Shown here one piece after another: positions 26,401 through 38,400 of a DNA stretch of 64,000 nt (its first letter is position 1; the number at the start of each line of letters is the position of its first letter). This stretch comes from Limnoperna fortunei (lineage: Eukaryota; Mollusca; Bivalvia; Mytilida; Modiolidae), in contig OX104125.1 in assembly GCA_944474755.1 (NCBI GenBank), positions 47,193,599 through 47,257,598 on the forward strand. The letters run 5' to 3'. The notes below the pieces were generated by a model that saw only the letters and a program-made list of their open reading frames with translations, was not told where the DNA came from and did no database searches. The position numbers were made by a program, and so were the translations under genes.

Positions 26401-29400
26401 ACCAGTTATGTTCTCTGTGCCAAAGAGTGGCAGAGGTTATATCTGGGAACTGGTTATGTTCTCTTTATCGAAGAGTGGCAGAGGTTATATCTGGGAGCCG
26501 GTCATGTTCTCTGTGGCGGAGAGTGGAAGAGGTTATATCTGGGAATCGATTATGTTCTCTATGCCGGAGAGTGGCAGAGGTTATATCTGGGAACCGGTTA
26601 TGTTCTCTGGTGGAGAGTGGCAGAAGTTATATCTGGGAACCGGTTATGTTCTCTGTGGCAGAGAGTGGAAGAGGTTATATCTGGGAACCGGTTATGTTCT
26701 CTATGCCGGAGAGTGGCAGAGGTTTTATATGGGAACCAATTATGTTTTCTGTGGCGGAGAATGGCAGAGGTTATATCTGGGAATGGGCTATGTTCTCTGT
26801 GTCGGAGAGTGGCAGAAGTTATATCTGGTAACCTGTTATGTTCTCTGTGCCGGAGAGTGGCAGAGGTTATATCTGGGAACCAGTTATGTTCTCTGTGCAG
26901 AAGAGTGGCAGAGATTATATCAGGGAACCGGTTATGTTCTCTGTGCAGGAGAGTGGCAGAGGTTATATCTGGGAACCGGTTATGTTCTCTGTGCCGAAGA
27001 GTGGCAGAGATTATATCAGGGAACCGGTTATGTTCTCTGTGCCGAAGAGTGCATCCATAATGTTATTGTAATTATTATTCTGTATTTTATAGTTGTGACC
27101 TGTTCTTTATATCCTTTATGTTAAACAAAAATCAATCAATCTTTATAAAAGTAAAAAAAAATGTTGCTCCTTGTTGTGGGTTCATGTTATATATTATGTG
27201 GTATTCTTGTAGATGACTTCCATTGTACAAAGACACACAAATGTATCCCGTTGAACTGGGTGTGTGATGGGGATAATGACTGTGGTCAAAATGAGGATGA
27301 AATACCAGGATGTAGAAGTAAGTAATGGTCACTTGATACTATATTTCTGTAAATGTTCATGTTTACCCATTGTCCACAGACTTCTAGGTAACATACAGCT
27401 ACAGTCAGCAAAAACGATAGTCCACAAACATATTCCAAATAGACCTATGGCCCACAGACCTGAAGTTAACACAGATCTATAGTACACAGAGGTAAAGTTC
27501 ACATAGACGTTTAGTCTTCATAGACTTATAATCAAAATATACCTAATATTCACCTAGACCTATAGTCCAAAAAGACCTTTATTCCATACAGACCTTTAGT
27601 CCTCATAAATATACCTATTGCACACTTAGACCTATAGTCCACAAACATATTTCAAATAAACCTATACTCCACATAGACCTTTAGTCCACATAGACCTTTA
27701 GTCCACATAAACCTTTAGTCCACATAGATCTATTTGCACCGGATGGACATAAACCTTTAGTCCACATAGACCTTTAGTCCATATAGATCTATTTGCACCG
27801 GACGGACATAAACCTTTAGTCCACATAGATCTATTTGCACCGGACGGACATAAACCTTTAGTCCACATAAACCTTTAGTCCACATAGATCTATTTGCACC
27901 GGATGGACATAAACCTTTAGTCCACATAGATCTATTTGCACCGGATGGACATAAACCTTTAGTCCACATAGACCTTTAGTCCACATAGACCTTTAGTCCA
28001 CATAAACCTTTAGTCCACATAGATCTATTTGAACCGGATGGACATAAACCTTTAGTCCACATAAACCTTTAGTCCACATAGACCTTTAGTCCACATAGAT
28101 CTATTTGCACCGGATGGACATAAACCTTTAGTCTACATAAACCTTTAGTCCACATAGATCTATTTGCACCGGATGGACATAAACCTTTAGTCCACATAGA
28201 CCTTTAGTTCATATAGATCTATTTGCACCGGATGGACATAAACCTTTAGTCCACATAGATCTATTTGCACCAGACAGACATAAACCTTTAGTCCACATAG
28301 ATCTATTTGCACCGGACGGACATAGACCTTTAGTCCACATAGACCTTTAGTCCATATAGATCTATGGAAAATTGCCCTATCAAAATGGAAAAGCCGCCTC
28401 ATTTGACAACGATGAATATTTTGAGGAAATAATTGTTGATTTCAAAATATAATTTTTCGGATCTGCGTAAGGAGCATAAGCTTGACCATAGCTGGCAAAC
28501 AGTTTTTATTTGTCACGCAAAACACTTCCACCAAATTTCACAGACATTGACTATAGTCTACATAGACTTCTAGTCCAAATAGACTTCCAGTCCACATAGA
28601 CCTCTAGTCCACATAGACCTCTAGTCCACATTGACCTGTAGTCCACATTGACCTCTTTTCCAAGTAGACCTCTAGTCCAAACAGACTTCTAGTCCACATA
28701 GACCTCTAGTCCACATAGACTTCTAGTCCACATAGACTTCTAGTCCACATAGATCTATAGTCCACAAAGACCTCTAGTCCACATAGACTTCTAGTCCACC
28801 TAGACTTATAGTCCACATAGACCTCTAGTCCACATAGATTTCTAGTCCAAATAGACCTATATCTACATAAACCTATAGTCTAAATAGAACTCTATTCCAC
28901 ATAGACCTCTAGTCCACATACATAGACCTCTTGTCCACATAGACCTCTTGTCCAAATAGACCTCTAGTCCACATAGACTTCTAGTCCATGTAGACTTATA
29001 GTCCATGTAGACTTATAGTCCACATAGACCTCTAGTCCACATAGATTTCTAGTCCAAATAGACCTATATCTACATAAACCTATAGTCTAAATAGACCTCT
29101 AGTCCACATAGACCTCTAGTCCACATAGACCTCTTGTCCACATAGACCTGTAGTCCACATACACCTCTAGCCCACATAGACTTCTAGTCCACTTAGACTT
29201 CTAGTCCACATAGACCTGTAGTCCACATAGACCTCTAGTCCACATAGACTTCTAGTCCACGTAGACTTAGTCCACATAGACCTCTAGTCCACATAGATTT
29301 CTAGTCCAAATAGACCTATATCTACATAAACCTATAGTCTAAATAGACTTTTAGTCCACATAGACTTCTAGTTCACATAGACCTCTAGTTCACATAGACC

Positions 29401-32400
29401 TGATTAGCAGCAAGAACTGTGAAGTGAGCAAGAATCACACAAATTAAATATTTATATTTTATTATTCAGTATAAATAAAAATAAAAAAAATTCATGCAGT
29501 TTTTATCTGTTAAAAATGTGTAATAAAATAATAAAACAATTCCAAATCTTCTTAACGGTGAATGTTTCTGTTCCTGTTTCATTTGCATTATCATTCCGTT
29601 TAGTTTGGAAAAATGCAGGTTTTTCTCTGTTTCCATTTTCCCAAGTTACGGACACTGGTGATCTTTGAGTTTGACCATGTTTTGTTGTAAATTTTGATTT
29701 ATGATTATGCTGGTACTATTATCTCTTTTTTGAATATTTCAGTCTCTTTTATAATAAGCCCGATTTCTGTCATGCCGAAATTAAACTGATTTACAATATC
29801 CTACTTGTTTTACCCTTAATCCTGCGTAAAAACCTTTTTTAACGCGATTTCCACATTTTGTTTATCAGTTGATGAACTCTTTCCGAACTGGTTTGAGATA
29901 ATAAAACCAAATCTTGTTCTATTTGAGACTTAATAAAATAAACATCTGCTTAGTGGAAATCCTCTTTAGTAGGGGAATTTACGTGTTTGTATAAAAAATA
30001 CCTGGTCGCTGGTCACGTTTGAGGGGTGGTCGGTCACCAGAGGTAATTTGGGCAGAAAAAGTGGATGGTCCCTGGGATCGTATAAAAGGGACTGTAATTG
30101 TAAAATAAAAACACAAATTTCAGTCCTAAAAAGTATTCTGTTTAGATATTTTTTACTGTATAAAGATTTTACAAAAATACTATGACCTCTAATTACAGAA
30201 ATACTATGACCTCTATTACATTAGCTTGATGATTTATTTTAGATTCTGGTGTTAACACGACATGTTCAGAATTTATGTGTGGTAATGGGCGATGTATCAG
30301 TCAGCAGTTTGTTTGTGATGGAGACGATGACTGTGGAGACAGTACCGATGAATCCAGTACACTTAAATGTGGTTTGTATTCAATGTTTAAAGAGTTGTCT
30401 GCCCAATACAAGGTTTACCTCCCTTGACAGAATGCCAATATTTAAATACAGAGTTCTGAGTATATTTTACTGTCAATGTTAAATGATCAACCTGCCCAAC
30501 ATTTCTAAACTTAGTACAAGCTTATTGTTTAATATGGCCAGAAATCTATATTTAGTACAAGCTAAATGTTTAACCTGTTTTAAATGGTTAAATCTTTTAC
30601 AAGCTAAATGTTTAACATTACCAGACAGGGTTAATTTAATACAACCTAAATGTTAATCATTGTATGAAAGGTAAATTTTCTGTCATGACATTTTAAGGCC
30701 GTATTCCCAAGGTCACGATGACCTTAGCCAGATTGAGTCTGTTCCTAAGGTGACGATGGCCTCTGCCAGATTGAGTCTGTTCCTAAGGTGACGATGGCCT
30801 CTGCCAGATTGAGTCTGTTCCCAATGTGACGATGGCCTCTGCCAGATTGAGTCTGTTCCTAAGGTGACGATGGCCTTAGCCAGATTGAGTCTGTTCCCAA
30901 TGTGACGATGGCCTTAGCCAGATTGAGTCTGTTCCTAAGGTGACGATGGCCTTAGCCAGATTGAGTCTGTTCCTAAGGTGACGATGACCTTAGCCAGATT
31001 GAGTCTGTTCCTAATGTGACGATGGCCTTAGCCAGATTGAGTCTGTTCCTAAGGTGACGATGGCCTCTGCCAGATTGAGTCTGTTCCTAAGGTGACGATG
31101 GCCTTAGCCAGATTGAGTCTGTTCCTAAGGTGACGATGGCCTTAGCCAGATTGGGTCTGTTCCTAAGGTGACGATGGCCTTAGCCAGATTGAGTCTGTTC
31201 CTAAGGTGACGATGGCCTCTGCCAGATTGGGTCTGTTCCTAAGGTGACGATGGCCTCTGCCAGATTGAGTCTGTTCCTAAGGTGACAATGGCCTCTGCCA
31301 GATTGAGTCTGTTCCTAAGGTGACGATGGCCTCTGCCAGATTGGGTCTGTTCCTAAGGTGACGATGGCCTCTGCCAGATTGAGTCTGTTCCTAAGGTGAC
31401 AATGGCCTCTGCCAGATTGAGTCTGTTCCTAAGGTGACGATGGCCTTAGCCAGATTGAGTCTGTTCCTAAGGTGACGATGGCCTTTGCCAGATTGGGTCT
31501 GTTCCTAAGGTGACGATGGCCTCTGCCAGATTGAGTCTGTTCCTAAGGTGACGATGGCCTTAGCCAGATTGAGTCTGTTCCTAAGGTGACGATGGCCTTA
31601 GCCAGATTGGGTCTGTTCCCAATGTGACGATGACCTTAGCCAGATTGAGTCTGTTCCTAAGGTGACGATGGCCTCAGCCAGATTGAGTCTGTTCCTAAGG
31701 TGACAATGGCCTCTGCCAGATTGAGTCTGTTCCTAAGGTGACGATGGCCTTAGCCAGATTGAGTCTGTTCCTAAGGTGACGATGGCCTCTGCCAGATTGA
31801 GTCTGTTCCTAAGGTGACGATGGCCTTAGCCAGATTGAGTCTGTTCCTAAGGTGACGATGGCCTTAGCCAGATTGGGTCTGTTCCCAATGTGACGATGAC
31901 CTTAGCCAGATTGAGTCTGTTCCTAAGGTGACGATGGCCTCAGCCAGATTGAGTCTGTTCCTAAGGTGACAATGGCCTCTGCCAGATTGAGTCTGTTCCT
32001 AAGGTGACGATGGCCTTAGCCAGATTGAGTCTGTTCCTAAGGTGACGATGGCCTTAGCCAGATTGGGTCTGTTCCCAATGTGACGATGACCTTAGCCAGA
32101 TTGAGTCTGTTCCTAAGGTGACGATGGCCTCAGCCAGATTGAGTCTGTTCCTAAGGTGACGATGGCCTCTGCCAGATTGGGTCTGTTCCTAAGGTGACGA
32201 TGGCCTCTGCCAGATTGGGTCTATTCCTAAGGTGATGATAGTCTTAGCCAGATTGAGTCTGTTCCCAATGTGACGATGGCCTCTGCCAGATTGAGTCTGT
32301 TCCTAAGGTGACGATGGCCTTAGCCAGATTGAGTCTGTTCCCAATGTGACGATGACCTTAGCCAGATTAAGTCTGTTCCTAAGGTGACGATGGCCTCTGC

Positions 32401-35400
32401 CAGATTGAGTCTGTTCCTAAGGTGACGATGGCCTCTGCCAGATTGAGTCTGTTCCTAAGGTGACGATGGCCTCTGCCAGATTGAGTCTGTTCCTAAGGTG
32501 ACGATGGCCTTAGCCAGATTGGGTCTGTTCCCAATGTGACGATGACCTTAGCCAGATTGAGTCTGTTCCTAAGGTGACGATGGCCTCTGCCAGATTGAGT
32601 CTGTTCCTAAGGTGACGATGGCCTTAGCCAGATTGAGTCTGTTCCTAAGGTGACGATGGCCTTAGCCAGATTGAGTCTGTTCCTAAGGTGACGATGACCT
32701 TAGCCAGATTGGGTCTGTTCCTAAGGTGACGATGGCCTCTGCCAGATTGAGTCTGTTCCTAAGGTGACGATGGCCTCTGCCAGATTGGGTCTATTCCTAA
32801 GGTGACGATGGCCTTAGCCAGATTGAGTCTGTTCCTAAGGTGACGATGGCCTTAGCCAGATTGAGTCTGTTCCCAATGTGACGATGGCCTCTGCCAGATT
32901 GAGTCTGTTCCTAAGGTGACGATGGCCTTAGCCAGATTGAGTCTGTTCCTAAGGTGACGATGACCTTAGCCAGATTGGGTCTGTTCCTAAGGTGACGATG
33001 GCCTCTGCCAGATTGAGTCTGTTCCTAAGGTGACGATGGCCTCTGCCATATTGAGTCTGTTCCTAAGGTGACGATGGCCTCTGCCAGATTGGGTCTATTC
33101 CTAATGTGACGATGGCCTCTGCCAGATTGAGTCTGTTCCTAAGGTGACGATGGCCTTAGCCAGATTGAGTCTGTTCCTAAGGTGACGATGGCCTCTGCCA
33201 GATTGAGTCTGTTCCTAAGGTGACGATGGCCTCTGCCAGATTGAGTCTGTTCCTAAGGTGACGATGGCCTTAGCCAGATTGGGTCTGTTCCTAATGTGAC
33301 GATGACCTTAGCCAGATTGAGTCTGTTCCTAAGGTGACGATGGCCTCAGCCAGATTGAGTCTGTTCCTAATGTGACGATGACCTTAGCCAGATTGAGTCT
33401 GTTCCTAAGGTGACGATGGCCTTAGCCAGATTGAGTCTGTTCCTAAGGTGACGATGGCCTTAGCCAGATTGGGTATAATGTTTTGGAATTTTGGTAATCA
33501 AATCTCTACAACATCTTAATCATTTGGATTTAAAATATTTTTCTGTTTGAACACCATTGATGAAACCTGTGTCTGATGTAGTAAATTTTATACAAGCTAA
33601 ATGTTTAACCTAGTCTGAAACATTAAACTTAATACATACTCGATGTCATAAGGATACAACAACTATAAAATCTATCAACCAATAGGAATTTATGCATAAA
33701 TGTTACAAGAAATGTGTGTTCTAGGTGATAGAGAGTGCCCTAAACATACATTTACCTGCTGGCATAGTAACAATAAATTTGTGTTCTAGGTGAGAGAGAG
33801 TGCCCTAAACATACATTTACCTGCATATCCAACAAAAAAGTCGGACAATATGCATGTATTGATGAACGATTGATCTGTGACGGAATTAAAAATTGTCACG
33901 AGGGTGAGGATGAATTGCAGGGCTGCCCGCCTCGTACATGTCGACCTGATCAATATCGTTGTGACAATGGTATATGTATCCCACAATCCTTTGCTTGTGA
34001 CCATGACAACGACTGTGGAGATGGGTCTGATGAAAAGAAAAACTGTGGTAATGTATCCTGTTAAATATTTTTTAGTGTGGTTTTTGACAAAGTTGAATAA
34101 ACATTTCTTAACTATTTCTTCCTGTTAAAGGGATCACAGAAATTTCATCTTGATTTTCTATGTACTGTTATTGATTTTTTAAGTATAAATTTGACTCACC
34201 AGCTTTTTAATGGCATATCTATAAATATTGTCTTTAGAATTATATGTTTGGATAAGTTTGTTGGTTCATTTGTTTACAAGCCCTTGTCATGCAATTCTCT
34301 TTGAATTTACAGCCTTCAATAAACTCATTAATTACAACTTTTCAGCTCACTACAGCCAAAGGCTTAAGTGAGTTTTCACTATCAAAATTTGTCTGGTTTG
34401 TAGGTCAGTCATTGTCTTTGTGAAAAAACTTTTTCACATTTTTATCTTGTTATCCAAAACAGTTGGCCAATTACAATCAAATTTGGCACAAAGTATCACT
34501 TGGTGAAGTTGATTAACCTCTGCTAAGGTGAGATAATAAGAAAATTGTTCAAATATAAGTGGAGATAAATTTTAAAAATTTATAATTACAGGTGTAGGAC
34601 CACCCTTGTTTTTGGACTCTTCGGCTATATTAAATTTGATGATTTTTACTTATTCTAGAAAATTTACCTTTATTTCAAATAAAGTGACACTCAATTTGTC
34701 CCATATAAATATGCACCGGGTCAACATTTTGTCAAAATTTCACAATATGTTTCATTGCATATACGAACGAACACTTGGTCTAAAAATCTACTTTCACTTT
34801 CTATTTCAGCCAAAAATAGTGCATGTCCCTTATTGACTCGCAAAATTTTTATGTTCATTTAAACCAATAAAACATTATCCTCAAGTTTCCTAGAATATTC
34901 AGCTTTCCAAAAATACCAAATTTATTCTGGTATCATGTGCGGTTCAAATTCTATATGAGGCAACAGTGAAATGGTCTGTTGAATAGTACAACTTTAAGGT
35001 ACAACCTCTGGACTGGTTCCCGGTATTTGGTGGTCCTACACCTATATCATATACAAGGGAGATAATTAAGAAAGTGTCAAAATATTAAAGGGATTATAAT
35101 TAAGAAATTGTTCTAATATGATGGTAAAATTTTTTTCATTAAATTTTTGTTCTAATTTCAATTTCTGTCCATTTCAATCTGTGGTAAAATGAATTCAGTT
35201 TTGTTTTAAGAACTATTCCTTCTTCAAAGAGGAGATACTAAGAATAAAATATATTAATTTGTGAACATAAACTACATGAACTGAGTATAGTATTGAACAT
35301 AATTTAATTTCAAAGATGTAATTATGTTTTGAAGTAATTTTTATGATCTGTCTGGTTGTACCAGTGTAACTGAGAAAATGTCTTTTAGGAATGGATAAGT

Positions 35401-38400
35401 ACATAATATAAACATGGTTATTGGTTTATTTTGCAATAATTCTATTTTTAGCACAAGATCTCAGTAATAGTGTTTTTATTAAGTATTTGTGGCACTCTCC
35501 TGCAGTGAGAACATAACTGGTTCCCAGATATAACCTCTGCCACTCTCTGACACAGAGAACATAACTGGTTCCCAGATATAACCTCTGCAACATGTCATCC
35601 TCCGTTTAGTGTGGGACTACATTTGTCATCTGCTTGTGACATTTGTAAACAAAGAATGGTGTTGGTTAGATCTTATTTATTTTTATATAGTCTATTTATA
35701 CACATTTGATCAATTTTACATTAAAATTACTGAGAATGTACAAGCTTATCCACCATGAGATCTCTCATGGCATCACATGAGATCTCTCATGGCATCAACC
35801 AATGTGTGGAAGAGGTGATTGTGGTTGATATAGGATTCCCAGAATCCTTTGTGTGGAAATTGTATTTGTGTAGACTTTATAATCTTTGCCTTTATACAGA
35901 ATACCCACAGTGTGGAAAGGGGAAGTATACATGTGACAACAAACAGTGTATCTATTCTCGCTATGTTTGTGATGGTTGGCCAGACTGTGCCGATATGTCA
36001 GATGAGAAAGCAGAAAAATGCAGTAAGTTAAAATATCTGTTTACATCAAAATATTTATAATATGCTCATATTTAGTGTTCATGAAGCAATATTTCAGCTA
36101 TATTTAGGACAAAGAAACAAAACTAATAAATAAACGTATTTCAGAGAATGGAATAAGACAGAAACTTTTAATTTTCACAAGTAGCAGAAAATTGATCGGT
36201 ATGAAACACAGATATGTGCCCATTCTCCCCCCACGCCTGTTGTTTAAAAAAATAAAAATGAGAAGGTAAAAAGGTAAAGTCCTTATTAATATATAAAATT
36301 ATTTAAGGAATACTTCAAATTTCTGAACAGGTTATACGATATAATATGGTATAACCTGTTAAGAAATTTGAAATATTCCTTATAATTTAATTTTAACTAT
36401 AAATTTTAACAATTTTTATGGTAAAAACGTCGATGACATCATGGAACTATTTGAATTTTAATGTCATAAGAATAGTTAATAGGTCTTATATGGGTTGCTC
36501 GATTTCAATTAACCAATCAGATTTCAGCTTACAACACAAATTAAATTATTAACTTGTATTTCTATGTAACTATTTGCCTCAACAAGGCATTGCCTATTAA
36601 CAAAAATGGTATCAGCCATTACAACTTTCCAGGAGACTGTCTACTAGAGCTCCCTACTGAATGACATGATATAGCTGTACAATTGCTGATCGTCGATTAA
36701 AACCCAGTTAAGCGAACAAACAATCTACAACAGACCTCATACTGACAAACAATCTACAACAGACCTCATACTGACAAACAATCTACAACAGACCTCATAC
36801 TGACAAACAATCTACAACAGACCTCATTCCTAACAAACAATCTAGAATAGACCACCTCATTTCTAACAAACAATCTACAACAGACCTCATTCCTAACAAA
36901 CAATCTACAACAGACCTCATACTGACAAACAATCTACAACAGACCTCATACTGACAAACAATCTACAACAGACCTCATACTGACAAACAATCTACAACAG
37001 ACCTCATTCCTAACAAACAATCTAGAATAGACCACCTCATTTCTAACAAACAATCTACAACAGACCACCTCATTCCTAACAAACAATCTACAACAGACCA
37101 CCTCATTCCTAACAAACAATCTACAACAGACCACCTCATTTCTAACAAACAATCTAAAACAGACCACCTCATTCCTAACAAACAATCTACAACAAACCAC
37201 CTCATTCCTAACAATCTACAACAGACCACCTCATTCCTAACAAATAATCTACAACAAACCTCATTCCTCACAAATATAAATGACAAATGATAATCTTTAT
37301 GTCTACATATTTCAGCCAAAACAATTAAACCTGTGTGCAGGGAGGACATGTTCCACTGTAACAGTGGGTCATGTATCAATAAAACCTTAGTCTGTAATAA
37401 ACAGGTGGATTGTGATGATATGTCAGATGAAAAACACTGTGGTAAGTTATGATTTATGGATTGTGATGATATGTCAGACGAAAAACACTGGTAAGTTATG
37501 ATTTATGGATTGTGATGATATGTCAGACGAAAAACACTGGTAAGTTATGATTTATGTATTGTGATGATATGTCAGACGAAAAACACTGTCTTTTAAACTT
37601 CTGTAGAGGGAGGACATGTGCCACTGTAACAGTGGGTCATGTATCAACAAAACCTTAGTCTGTAATAAACAGGTGGATTGTGATGATATGTCAGACAAAA
37701 AACACTGTGGTAAGTTATGATTTATGGATTGTGATGATATGTCAGATGAAAAACAATGTGGTAAGTTATGATTTATGGATTGTGATGATATGTCAGATGA
37801 AAACACTGTGGTAAGTTATGATTTATGGATTGTGATGATATGTCAGACGAAAAACACTGTGGTAGTTATGAATTAGGGGTTGTGATGATATGTCAGATGA
37901 AAAACACTGTGGTAAGCTATGAATTAGGGGTTGTGATGATATGTCAGATGAAAAACACTGTGGTAAGTTATGATTTATGGATTGTGATGATATGTCAGAT
38001 GAAAAACACTGTGGTTAGCTATGAATTAGGAGTTGTAATGATATGTCGGATGAAAAACACTGTGGTTAGCTATGAATTAGGGGTTGTGATGATATGTCAG
38101 ATGAAAAACACTGTGGTAAGTTATGATTTATGGATTGTGATGATATGTCAGATGAAAAACACTGTGGTTAGCTATGAATTAGGAGTTGTAATGATATGTC
38201 GGATGAAAAACACTGTGGTTAGCTATGAATTAGGGGTTGTGATGATATGTCAGATGAAAAACACTGTGGTAAGTTATGATTTATGGATTGTGATGATATG
38301 TCAGATGAAAAACAGTGTGGTAAGCTATGAATTAGGGGTTTTGATGATATGTCAGATGAAAAACACTGTGGTAAGTTATGATTTATGGATTGTGATGATA

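Noticed and set aside
26360..27124. 254-codon frame in the 48-bp array
   Set aside because: Overlapping frames of similar length exist in the same strand; a repeat artefact.
37590..37700. An additional LA exon (mutually exclusive copy of exon 13)
   Set aside because: The apparent acceptor TTCTGTAG puts the copied sequence in the wrong phase relative to exon 12, and the first two LA cysteines are missing or out of frame.
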